A stretch of 64,000 nt of DNA from Icerya purchasi (Eukaryota; Arthropoda; Insecta; Hemiptera; Monophlebidae): positions 133,374,172-133,438,171 of the forward strand of contig CM077115.1 in NCBI GenBank assembly GCA_039619475.1. Direction: 5' to 3'. Positions 1-9,935 of this stretch are shown here, piece by piece. A program made the translations under genes and the position numbers. Position 1 is the stretch's first letter. Each line of letters starts with the position of its first letter. The notes beneath the pieces are model-generated. The model worked only from the letters and a program-made list of their open reading frames with translations. It was not told where the DNA came from and ran no database searches.

Positions 1-249
1 TGCAAATTCAAATTGAATACCAGTGATTAGAAAATTTTACCATTCTGAACCATTTTTCCTACGTTTTCTATTTGCTAATAGAAAATCTTTCGACAGAAGG
101 AAGATTATAAATTATCCAAGGCATAGCTTATATGGAAGGATGCTCTAGCACAATCATTAAACTTCGTGTATATTAATGATGTAGTATATTTTTTGTCCCA
201 CGATTATGTCCCGTACATTATACATATAAGATAACAAAGGTTGCTGAAT
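1..249. other. AT-rich stretch, nothing recognised
   Basis: This is AT-rich sequence with short T and A runs. I see no open frame of note, no RNA gene and no repeat shared with the rest of the window. Confidence 0.5.
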
Positions 250-420
250 GTGGTGTTGTCGGCCGAGAGATAAGAACTAGCCCCAGTATTCTTTTCAGAT
301 CCATTAGGCTTAGTACATGTGAACATTTTTTTGTTTTGTTTTTTTTATATAAAAAAAATATGCGAGTTTTAATTTCACAATCCTCGACGTCCTGTCAAGG
401 TTATGGGACGTACTCTCCTT
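250..420 (-). repeat. Dispersed repeat R3, copy a (minus)
   Basis: Read on the minus strand, this matches the R3 copy at 30063-30220. Shared blocks include CTGTCAAGG next to TTCACAATCC, and a GAATACTGGGGC block. Orientation is opposite to the copies at 30.1 and 55.6 kb. It is a decayed interspersed repeat of unknown class; the two blocks lie in the same order and at similar spacing in copy b. Confidence 0.6.
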
Positions 421-434
421 GCAATACACATATA

Positions 435-458
435 GTATATATATATATATATATATAT
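435..458. repeat. (TA)n microsatellite
   Basis: An uninterrupted TA dinucleotide run between GCAATACACATATAG and GTGAC. Confidence 0.95.
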
Positions 459-597
459 GTGACAAAGGTTGAATGCTGTACAATTGTTAAGATTTTTTTA
501 CAATAAAAAACGAGGAAGAATGACGTAGTCAATTGAAAACGATTTTTCTAAAAGGAATTTTAGAAGAAGAAAGATTGATGGTCAAGGAGGCTTACGG

Positions 598-600
598 AAT

Positions 601-642
<42 letters not shown>
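598..642. repeat. (TA)n microsatellite
   Basis: A TA dinucleotide run with a single CA interruption near its left end. It lies about 40 bp from the 3' end of the family A copy at 679. Confidence 0.95.
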
Positions 643-645
<3 letters not shown>

Positions 646-678
646 TTTGTTTTTGTCATAAAATGTTCTCAATGTATG

Positions 679-1420
679 TTTTTTTTTTTATTATCCCCCT
701 TTGGGTACGCCAGCTAAGGACCTGCAAAACAGCAAGAAAGAAAAGAGCCGTCAGTTACATTTTGACTCGGTCAGATATGGACAATATAAAGGAACTACTA
801 ACGGATGGAATAATTGAAAGCGAGGGGAAGGACAAAATATAAGATGCACAATAAGGAGCAGGGAGCATGAATTTCAGCAGACAAGAATATGGAATACAAC
901 GTTCGACAGAAAGGAATGGACATTCAAAAAAAATATGTGATTGGCGTCGCAAACCATTGGTTCATCGAGGTGGAGAATTTGGACGGGGTACAAGGGAATA
1001 GCGAAAACGAGAGGAATGGAGAGTAGAATGACCAAAACGCAAGCGAATCATGGAAATGTTGACAGAACCGGAAAGTTAAAGTAACTCCAAGAACATGAAG
1101 TATTAGAAGGAAGACTAGGTTGTACAGACAGATAAAAGGATTGATCGTTTCGAAAGGAGGAGGGGTAAAATGTTTGAGATGAAACTTAGTACATAGGGAA
1201 TAATTCGGGTTAGAGGATGGAACTTTTTTTAAAGAGGAACGAGAGGAAGCAGCAACTCGAGCGCCATAGAATCCGCCGTCTCATTACCTGTAATGCCCAT
1301 ATGACTGGGAATTAACGTGTCTCCCATGATTGTGGGATTGTCGCAATGTGCTTTTGTATACAGAATGTACAGAGGTAACAACCGTTCAGATTTTCCTATT
1401 AACTCCCTTTCCTGTTGTCA
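679..1420 (-). pseudogene. Non-LTR retrotransposon family A, copy 1: RNase H tail to poly-A (5'-truncated)
   Basis: This is the decayed 3' portion of a non-LTR retrotransposon ORF2. On the minus strand near 1315-1255 the frame reads IPSHMGITGNETADSMA, which is the C-terminal RNase H signature (SHxGIxGNExAD). About 380 bp downstream comes a CDANH...FFECPFLSVER block with a one-base shift in a T run. The 3' end reads GGGGGATAATA followed by a poly-A tail, seen as poly-T at 679-689 on the plus strand. Some 450 bp align by eye with the copy at 57.9-58.5 kb. RNase H followed by a C-terminal knuckle is typical of I-clade-like elements. Frameshifts and stops make it a dead copy. Confidence 0.88.
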
Positions 1421-1528
1421 GAATTATTACACGAGGGTAAAAATGCAAATACTCTGAACAAATATTATATCCATGGTTTCGTTACTTTTTTGCACGTAGA
1501 AATGTATCTGAACTAAGGATAATTATTC
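1421..1528. other. Junction between two retroelement copies
   Basis: Short AT-rich interval between the 5'-truncation point of family A copy 1 and the poly-A end of family B copy 1. Nothing else was recognised. Confidence 0.4.
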
Positions 1529-2000
1529 ATTTTTTTTTTTTTTTTCTGTAGACACAATACCGTGTTTAACTGCTGCGGCTATTGCGAGCATGTGCGCTTT
1601 ATTCTTATAAACTCTAGTAATTGTGATAAACAGTGTCACAGATGAATTTGCAGGGGAGGGGATTCTCAAAAATTTAGCAACTTTTTTGTTAGTTGTAAAA
1701 GGGAGCCGATGGAATGAGAGTGCTGAACAGTCACACGGTATGTGGAGAGTTGAAGACCTTGGCAACAGAAAGGACAATTTATAGGGATTGTGCGACAAGA
1801 GCATGTCTGTGCTTAGGTGACTAAGGGCACAGAAATCTCAATTTAGGGTTTGTTGGCCTTAAGAATCGAGAATCAATTTGCTTTCCACGAGGACGTGAGA
1901 TAATTAAAAATTGTGTTTGACAGATCAGGTGGAGGAATTAGTAGGCAAGGGGCAGTATAATGTTGCTCGGCAGGATAATAATTCGTTGCATTAGTTTCTA
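1529..2000 (-). pseudogene. Non-LTR retrotransposon family B, copy 1 (C-terminal tail with poly-A)
   Basis: On the minus strand the translation passes through LSNTIFNYLTSSWKAN, then ILKANKP, a block that in I-like elements separates RNase H from the terminal knuckle. It then reads INCPFCCQG and, after a frameshift, STLHIPCDCSALSFHR, matching the CPFC...H...C knuckle of the copy at 50.9-51.4 kb. The C-terminal coding-like stretch LAIAAAVKHG precedes a poly-A tail, seen as a T run at about 1530-1545. Several stops and frameshifts are present. It lies directly upstream of family A copy 1 in the same orientation. Confidence 0.8.
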
Positions 2001-2055
2001 TAATGATTAATTATAAAATTACAAACGTTTCTGGCATATGTAACGTTTGTTTATA

Positions 2056-2059
<4 letters not shown>

Positions 2060-2149
<90 letters not shown>
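2060..2149. repeat. Compound microsatellite (TA)n(CA)n(TA)n
   Basis: About 90 bp of TA repeats broken in the middle by a CA tract. The long dinucleotide open frames on both strands here are artefacts of the repeat. Confidence 0.97.
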
Positions 2150-3660
2150 GGTTGTTTCTTTTTTCATTATAATTTTCACGCCAAGTGTAATGTCCGAAAA
2201 TCGGACAACAATGCGACGCATCTCATTCAGCTGGTAAAATAATAGAGCAATGAACAAAGGTATAGTTAAAGAATCGTTTCTATCTTCGTTGTATTTATTA
2301 TTTTGTTTTCATGGCGGTTCGAGGGAAACAAATTTTTCAAACGGTACCATCGGGAGGACACTTTGTATAATTTCCGAGCTAGAAAAAGTGTACGCGCTTC
2401 CTCGGCTGCTGGTCTCGCGGGTACATTGGCGGGAAGGGACGTAAAAAAAGTCGTTTTATTATTTTACCCCGTTCCTTATCAATTACCAAAGCAGATCTTG
2501 ATTATAAAGCCGCCGAATCCGCTCGTTGGGAGCATTTTTTATGTAATCTCCATCGCGTATAATAAACACGTCATCGGTAATGTGTCCGCTAGAATAATTT
2601 AAATTTCACGTAGATGTAATAATAATAAATTTTACTCGTTGGCGCGGACTAATTAGGTGAAAAAACGATAGCGTTTTTTTTTTTGTTTTTTTTTTTTTTT
2701 TTTGGTTTGGGGGTCTACACTTTTTCCGCGTCATTTTTAAAAACAAAATATACAAAAGCCAGCAGTGCTAGTTAAAGGCTGCGAGATGTAACGGCAGATT
2801 ACCTGCTAAAGCGCGTACACGCAAACTTTAATTGGCTGTTTACCTGCCCCGTGTCTTGTAGTCGCGTCCAACACCTGCTGAGTTGATGCCAAAAGCGCGG
2901 AGCCTCTACACACTGTTGTGTGCTAACGAAATTACTCGGCGGGGCCTTAAACAAAATCAGACCGAGTGTTCCGTTTGCATCTTTTTTTTTTTTTATCACT
3001 TTTTATTTTTCGTTCGCATTCAAAGTAGCAACGCTAATTAACGCTTAAATGTTTGACGCCTTCACTAATTGGTCCTTGTTGCCGGTAAAATTTAAAGTCC
3101 GCAATATCAGAGGTTTTTTTTTCGCTTCACTTTTATATTCTTAAATCCCGCCTAATTTATTTGGTCACGATTTACGTAGTGGAAGAAATTTTGAACCGCT
3201 CCATTAAGGCCGGGGCTCGCGGCGACGACGACAACGACGCCGACACGTAGGTCGCAATTGTGAATTTTGTTCAGACTTAATTTCGCGAAATCGCGGCGAT
3301 GCAACAGTGTGCTCTTAGAAATAGGGAGGAGCAAAGCTAGACACGCAGGCTGCATTCCGTTGAATATCATCGAACATTTTAATTGTTGGCCGCGTTTCAA
3401 AAGAATGCGAAATATTTTTTTCCCATTCCATCTGGGCGTCTATGTACCTGACTCGTTGGCCACCGACCGTGAATTCCACTACTGCTCTCCACTAGATCAA
3501 CGCGTTATTCCAGTCTGACGGTTTTTTAGATGTCGGTCGCATAAGTCACCGAAGGTTTTACCATTACACAGACACGCTTTTCTCTCCGAACGATAGCGAA
3601 CGCTGATTGATAATCCGGAAAAAAATTTTGTTAAAACGTGTCAAACGGTGTTCCATATTT
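2150..3660. other. GC-richer repeat-poor island, no gene recognised
   Basis: Base composition is more balanced than in the flanks and CpG is frequent. Short open frames occur on both strands but none shows a recognisable domain or convincing splice frame. A T-rich block at about 2675-2703 resembles a reversed A-tail. It may be regulatory or unique intergenic DNA; this is inference from composition only. Confidence 0.35.
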
Positions 3661-5609
3661 TTTCGTAAAAACACCTCTATTTGCATGTTAAAATTAGTAA
3701 ACAGCTAAAAGCGCAGAGAGCAGTGTCATCGACCGAATGTGGAAAAAGAGAAATCCAATGGGATGTTAGGGTAAATTGAAAAGAATAGCATAGGCCCAAG
3801 TTGTGAGTGAAAGCTCTACTCGTGTAGTTAAAATTTTGATTCGTTTGGCGGGAAAAAGTCACAGCTGTAGCTTTTCCGATGGTTAATTTGAAGAAATTAC
3901 CGGTAAATTTGTTATACTCGGAACATCGAGTTTTCGAAAAGGTCAGTATGGTGGACACAAATTGAAAGCCCTTAAAATCCTACCGGATATCGTTTTAGGT
4001 GAAATGAGATGTTGCGATTCTGTCGAATTAATTCGCTTTCCGATTATATACCTACATTCACCACCGTCGCGGTAGGTGTGAAAATGCGCGGGATGCGGCC
4101 TCAGGAGAAAGCCCGCGAAAATAATTGATATCTGATGATATTGCATTGGAAAATGTAAACCTTAACGGTCGGTCGTGTACGTAAATAGAGCATTTTATAT
4201 TGTATCGTCAAAGGCGCGCTAGGCCGTTGACGCATTACACGCAGTTTCGCGTCTCGACCTAACAGCGAAGCGTGCATTACACTGATAAGAAGATCGTTTT
4301 CCAGCAGACTGATCTTCGACCGAGCCGCTTTGAGTTTTTTTTTTGTTTTCCAGGGATTTTCCGAAATAATTTACAGCCCCCAGCAGCAAAATTACCGGTG
4401 TGTTCCAGTTTGATTGCTATTATATTCGCGTCTTTTCTATGAAACGTTCCAGCCATTCGCAAATGATTTATTATTGCGACGGACGCACGGAACATGTGAC
4501 TCAGCGCGTGAATGAATGAACAGTATAGGTCGAAAAATATTAAAGTCGCCCTATATGCGATTATTTTGTTATTTATAATTTATTACATATTAGAGAATAT
4601 GATAATTTAAATAGTATTAAAAATGATCGTAAAAATCTATAAATATATTTACTTTACATAGTTGATCGAAATTACGAAGTAAGGATTCATTTTTTAACGA
4701 GAAGTAAAATATTTTTTTTTTTCTTTTCTTTACATATCGGAAAATAGTTAGAAAAAATTGAAAACTTGGAAAAGCCGGGAAATTTATTTTGAATAAAAAA
4801 ATTAGCCATCAGGATTATAGTTAAGGGCTGTCAGAACTGAGTTTCAAGTAAAGACTCAGAATACTGAAAAGTACAGAAAATAATTAATATATAAATTAAA
4901 AATAAAAAGTTCGCCTAAAAGAACAGCCTGGCGGCAATTGCTATCGATAAAATATAAAAAATAATAAAGAAAAAAAAAGAAAAAAAAGAGAAAAACTGAT
5001 AAAATAAAAACAGCCGAAGACGCGTTAGCTGAAATAATTTAGAAAAATGTTATATTTCGGTTGTAGGTTGTATCTGAGAAAAAAGAAAATAAACATTCGA
5101 GAAGAGACACGCATTTTTCTCGCATGTGTGTATGATGGTTTAAGTAACGGAAATATTCTTAACACAGAATGGTGTCCGGAAATAAAAAACTTCGCGTTAA
5201 ACAAAATCATCCGGTAGAGCCTGTTAATTTTCTACTTTCACACTTGAGAACAGGAATATTTTGTATCGTGTTCGTTTTCGAATGCGATTTTTATTTCAGT
5301 TTTTACGATACCGTAATAACGACTTGTTATTTCCGCTCAAATATGGAATAATAAGAACAAATTTTTTTAAAAAAACATATTCTTTTTGTCCCCGGAGAAA
5401 ATTGAAAGTCATCCCCCCACCCCCCCTATTTTTATTCTTGTTTTATAAGTTAACTGAAAACGGTTTACAATGCGAAAACACGCACATCCTTTAAATTGTT
5501 TTCAAATAAAAGGCAACAGAAGTACGATTCCGCCCAAAACAAACGTATAGAGTAGTTATCGCATGCACATTTTAATAGGCTGACTTATTCTGTATACTAT
5601 TTGCTTTTT
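3661..5609. other. AT-rich unique sequence, nothing recognised
   Basis: Mostly AT-rich with A-runs around 4970-4995 and a T/C run near 4710-4728. I see no domain, RNA gene or repeat shared with other positions. Confidence 0.4.
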
Positions 5610-5960
5610 TAACACACATCATTCGGGTGGAGAAGGAAATTTCTAGAGGATACAAGAGGAAAAGAGAGGGAGATAACATGAATCAAATAGAACAGAAATG
5701 ACAAGGGAACGGAGAAGCGAAAGAAACGCAAGGAACCACGAGAATTAGAAAGGAGATTAGATTGAACAAGAAGAATGAACGGTCGCTACTGAAATTTTAC
5801 ACCCGCGACAGCAGAATCTCTAGGACAGTTTAGACGGAGGCGTAAAATTAGAAGATGGAAGTTTTCAAAGAGCGTGCGAGAACTGACTTTTCAACTGTTC
5901 TTTACGAGTCAGCGGCATAGCTTGGTTCTTCAGTAGCCTCAATTATACTACATGCTGCGG
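5610..5960 (-). pseudogene. Non-LTR retrotransposon family A, copy 2 (strongly decayed fragment)
   Basis: The minus strand aligns by eye with family A: a GTTCAATCT...TCCTTTCTAAT...GTGGTTCC block matches the copy at 58.1 kb, and an AATTAGAAGATGGAAG block on the plus strand matches the equivalent part of copy 1. A degenerate RNase H-like stretch lies near 5930-5960. The terminal FFECP block and poly-A tail are missing, so both ends are truncated. Confidence 0.6.
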
Positions 5961-6376
5961 GAACATAGGACGATTGAAGTACTTTTGAATTGAATGAATC
6001 ATCCGGGGGGCGGCAGTTGAGTATATTCGATCATCGGGAAAATTCGCGCAGTACTACTTACGCGTGTTGTCTCTTTCGCAATGTTTAGAAATCTTTTCCG
6101 ATAAACGATATTCGAATAGCATAAGCAACGTTCTAATTTGAAAGATCGATAAAGCAACCGGATACAATTTTATAATCAGAAAATCTGGATTTCCACAGGG
6201 AAAATTGTGTTCTGAAATATCTTTCCCGTTCTTTGGTAAATACGAAATACTTCCTAATTTTAGTCTCAATCGAGCGACTAACTTTCGAACCGGTTATTTG
6301 TCAAATGAAGTTTTCTTGAAAAAGTCTCTTGCACAAGGTTTTAAAAAGAATATCGTAGCTAATTTAACCGCATAAC

Positions 6377-6378
<2 letters not shown>
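5961..6378. other. AT-rich sequence, nothing recognised
   Basis: No open frame, RNA or repeat of note was recognised in this stretch. Confidence 0.4.

Positions 6379-6415
<37 letters not shown>
6379..6415. repeat. (TA)n microsatellite
   Basis: An uninterrupted TA dinucleotide run. Confidence 0.95.
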
Positions 6416-6420
<5 letters not shown>

Positions 6421-6683
6421 AAGCAACGTGTTTGGCAATTTTACACTATTGATTAATATATTTTAAAAAAAAACGTAGGGGGAGGGTACAACTTTAATTC
6501 GATAAGACAATTTTATCACGAAACTGGCCTTTACTCGGACTGACACTACTAATTGTAAAACGAAGAATTGAACATCAGCGTAGCACGAGGGTAGCTGTAG
6601 ACGGGCGGAACAAGAGTTGGAATGTTACAGCGACACCAGATGAAGCGAAATAAATAAATAAATAAAAAATAAATAATCGACAA

Positions 6684-6788
6684 GTTCACACGAGTTTTTC
6701 TTCTGGAGGGAAAGAGCGCTCCACGATGAGATATTGTCGACTGCATTGCGGAGCGCTCTCTCCTTTCAGAAGAAAAACTCGTGTGAAC
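6684..6788. repeat. Foldback hairpin with 39-bp arms
   Basis: The arms at 6684-6722 and 6750-6788 are inverted repeats matching at 36 of 39 positions. The outer 22 bp, beginning GTTCACACGAG, are identical. A 27-nt loop separates them. This is more complete pairing than a usual animal microRNA precursor, so a MITE-type foldback or a hairpin-siRNA source is likelier. No second copy is obvious in the window. Confidence 0.85.
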
Positions 6789-7294
6789 AGTGTGGCCGAG
6801 TAAACGAATTGTGGCCTAAGAAAGATGTAGCGTGGAAGGCCGAGGTGGCGGGAATAGAAAAAAAAAAAAGGAGCGAAGAATAATGGGCTACCTAATTCGG
6901 GAACACAGATAACCGTTTAATTTCGCGTTAGCGTGTCGTGCTTGCAGCGGGGAAATGTAGTTTGAGGAATGTAATCTGGTCCGGTCGTGATATTTGGATT
7001 TATCTCTGCGACCGTACCGGAACGTAGATGGATAAGGCGGCTTGTTCGCTTTCTTGCGTTAGTCGCGGGACGCGGACGTAACGGGCTAACGTGCTAGCGG
7101 GCTCGGTAATCAGAGGCTGTATTCGGTATTTATGAACTGGTAATACGCGTTGTTATTGTCGGAATTTGTTGTTATTCGAGTTTTATTTATTCGAGCACGG
7201 CCGCAAAGGTGCTAACCGTTTCCCGCGCCACCTCTTGGACCTACGTGCTCTGCAAATTCGACGACGGCAACGCTGTCAAAGAGTCGCAATAATA

Positions 7295-7414
7295 ATGTGG
7301 AACGCCGGTGGCGAGGCGGCTGGGCGGCGGCATCCGTATCATGACTGGCTGCTTATGATGCCGGAGCAGACGCGACGTGTGCACCAGGCGGCGGCGGCGG
7401 CGGCGGCGACGGCA
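7295..7414 (+). CDS. Candidate first coding exon (unrecognised, speculative)
   Basis: From an ATG at 7295 the frame runs exactly 40 codons to a GTGAGT donor-like hexamer at 7415-7420, so the candidate exon ends in phase 0. The peptide starts MWNAGGEAAGRRHPYHDW and ends in a polyalanine run encoded by GCG repeats. An in-frame ATG further upstream at 7166 also exists, so the start is uncertain. The base before the donor GT is A rather than the usual G. I do not recognise the protein; polyalanine is common in insect transcription factors, but that is only suggestive. It could simply be a GCG-repeat open frame. Confidence 0.22.
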
Positions 7415-7775
7415 GTGAGTTCGGAATTTAGCTCATACATTATTTAAGCTTACGGCAGCACACATGTTCTCGCTTAGGGCGAGCTTTTCCGTCTTCATTT
7501 TCATGTCGATTGACGAAGAACAGGAAAAACTGCGGACTGACAAGAACGAGATAACAAATGGATAATCAGCGCGCCCGGCTTCGACTCTGGCACCGAGAGA
7601 TGAAGAGTTATTACATTACCCGCCGACGGGGGAGGAGTTAAGCAATCAAAAGTGCTAGTGTGCGCTCAGACAAGACAGCGACAACATGTTGGTAAACAAA
7701 CTCGATTTAAATTTTACAACAATTCTTTTTCGAAGCACCCAGTCGATATTCCAGGTGCCTCTTCCTCTTCCCATA

Positions 7776-7790
7776 CCCCCCCCCCCCCCC
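7776..7790. repeat. Poly-C tract
   Basis: A 15-base C run within a pyrimidine-rich stretch. Confidence 0.97.
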
Positions 7791-8215
7791 ACTTTCTTTT
7801 CGACTTATTTTCGCTCATTTGCTGCGTGACTCCTGCGCTGTTTCCTTAAAACGGCCAACTTGCACTTTTCCCGTTCCGATATTATCCGTGTTCCAGCGGA
7901 TGCTGCAATTAAAAGACGGTGGTTGCGCATCATCGGAAATTGGCTGGAATCGGCCGATGATAATGGAAATCGAACACGCTTGTCATGAAAGCAACTTGCA
8001 AATTTGAAATCGGTGTATGTATGGGATTGTTGGCTCGGATTATGTTGGTGACATTACTGATCAACCGAAAGCTTCACAATGTCGTCTCTATAATTCCTTC
8101 GGTGCCAGGTATCTGCGTGCCATCTTTCTCCGATAAATTTTTACCTAGCCATCCGCCCGAAAGTCACCTCGCCCGGCTTTAATGATTTTCCTCCATTACG
8201 CACCGTTCCGTTGCC

Positions 8216-8562
8216 GTGTCTTTATTACCTTTTTTTTTTATCGTTTTCGTTTTAATAATCCCCAAAAATGCCATCACCATTCTAATATATCTTCGCTCAT
8301 TTCTTTTAATGTCCCCCTCCCGTTCGGTCGACTGTGTGTATTCTAATTCGTTTTATTTCTTCGGGGTTCTAATGTGCGCTTTCCGCTTGCATTATATTAC
8401 TCCTGTTACTTTATTCCGGGGTTTGTTCATTGTTTTTTGTCTAACTGACCGTGTTCTCCTTCTAATCGATTCTGCGCAAAGGCCTGATTCGATGTTCCTC
8501 AAAAATAATAATAATAATGATAAAAAAAAACATATCAGTAACAAAAAAAAAAAAAAAAAAAA
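8216..8562 (+). repeat. Possible retroposed 3' end with A-tail
   Basis: A pyrimidine-rich stretch with a long open frame (119 codons) ends in AATAAT repeats and then a pure A run at about 8543-8562. The composition resembles the 3' parts of the non-LTR copies elsewhere in the window, but no motif identifies it. The open frame is low-complexity and hydrophobic and probably not a gene. Confidence 0.3.
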
Positions 8563-9409
8563 GAGTACATTCTAATACGTCTAAAATGAAATAATAGGAG
8601 CGTGTTATTATACAAGGAACTGTATCGAATATACACTACATTACCCGTTAGTATCCCACAGCTGACCCAGCAGGGCTATACGTAAATATATAATAAAAAT
8701 GAGAGCGGATTAAGGCTCTGAAGTGGATAGTCTGGATTTCGAGAACTGATTGCATATTATAACAAAGATCAATTAAGCAATAAAATATTTCAAGATAATC
8801 GAATCTGGCTAAATGGTTCGCAATCCGTGCCAAGAAAGTATTAATAATAAGAGAAAAAAAAAGAATTTCTGTCGTTTCGAGTCCCGTTACCCTCTCCTTC
8901 CTTCGAAAGTTTAATATTTTTCAATTTTTTTTTCTTTTTCTTTTAACTAAAGTTACATTTCAGTTGTAAAATAATAATTGAATCAAAAAAAAAACGGCGA
9001 AATCAGTTATTAATACATAAATGGGCTGTTTTCAGTGCACTTCCTTTGTTTACATATCGCTTTAAAAAATGATTTGAAAGAATCGAAATGCTAATTATTG
9101 TTATTTCAATATAAATTTTTGTGAAAAAAATTAGTCTTTCTCAGCTATAATTTCCCGCAATGACAGATAAACAATGTAATAAACTTTTTGCACTTGCGAG
9201 AAATATAAATTAATCTTAGTACTACTCGTAGTTATTGAAAAACAACTGAAATTAAATCAAAATTCAGAGGCAAAAACAATCTGGGATTTCGTTCAAAACT
9301 TTTATTCGTTGGTCTTACGAATCTTTTCTTCGATCTTCGCTATTTATTTTATAAAAAAGTGAATATTATTATTTTTATTATCGATTTTGGCTAGCTATGG
9401 ACCACGTGA
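8563..9409. other. AT-rich sequence, nothing recognised
   Basis: No gene, RNA or shared repeat was recognised. Short A and T runs are scattered through it. Confidence 0.4.
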
Positions 9410-9935
9410 AATAACCCTATTATGCCACCATTTCTTCTTTCCCTCTCTACAGTATTTCTTTAGTAATTCTCGATGTTTAATCTTGCTTTCATTTGTCCGG
9501 GTTGCTCCAGTCTCTTTGCCCTTTTCTTTGTATGTATCTTTCTTCGGAATATATTTCTATCCATGTGATTTCCTCTTCTTCTGTTCCCGTTTCTCTAATG
9601 TCGTCTTTCACTTCCTCGAAACCGGTTAATTCGTGTGTTTGGATTTTTATGAAAATCTTCTCTGTTAGCCTACTTTCGTCCATTCTTTATGATTTTATTC
9701 TTCTTTTCCACATACCATCTCTCCTTTATTCTTTCAATATATCCGTACACTTCTTTATTGCTCCTTAGCTTCCAAATTCCATTTTTGACAATTTAAGTCC
9801 TAGTATTCTTCTATCTTCCTTTCCTTCTTTTCTATTTCTTCTATTTGTTTTTCAGTGCTAAACATTCCGAAGCATATCAACTTTCTCAACACTGTGTTGT
9901 ATAGACTCTTATTTTTGCATTGATTGATAATGAAG
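9410..9935 (-). pseudogene. Decayed reverse-transcriptase ORF, C-terminal part (non-LTR type D)
   Basis: The minus strand, read from 9935 downwards, gives SLYNTVLRKLICFGMFST, then KQIEEIEKKERKILGLKL. These match the 'LYKTVLRPxLxYGxE...EExLxxFERKxLRxI' block that follows the RT domain in many insect endonuclease-reverse transcriptases. It continues with the MDESRLTEKIFIKIQTHELT block and acidic EEEEITW, the usual RMDxxRLxKKIF region, and ends in a basic tail (RDWSNPDK...). Several stops and frameshifts interrupt it. It belongs to a lineage clearly different from families A and B. No RT catalytic core is present, so it is 5'-truncated. Confidence 0.75.

Larger units (their letters stand above)
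6789..8215. other. GC-richer island, possible 5' exon region
   Basis: GC content and CpG frequency rise from about 6880 to 7460, followed by mixed sequence. It contains the candidate coding exon at 7295-7414. The composition would suit a promoter and 5' exon of a developmental gene, but no core-promoter motif or homologous protein is recognised. Confidence 0.3.

Noticed and set aside
1523..1804. LAIAAAVKH stretch read as the second RNase H motif (AExLAIxxAL)
   Set aside because: The same sequence lies directly before poly-A in family B and after the zinc knuckle, so it is the C-terminal tail rather than the RNase H core.
2003..2257. Open frames on both strands rich in Tyr-Ile or Ile-Tyr repeats
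   Set aside because: They are direct translations of the TA/CA microsatellite.
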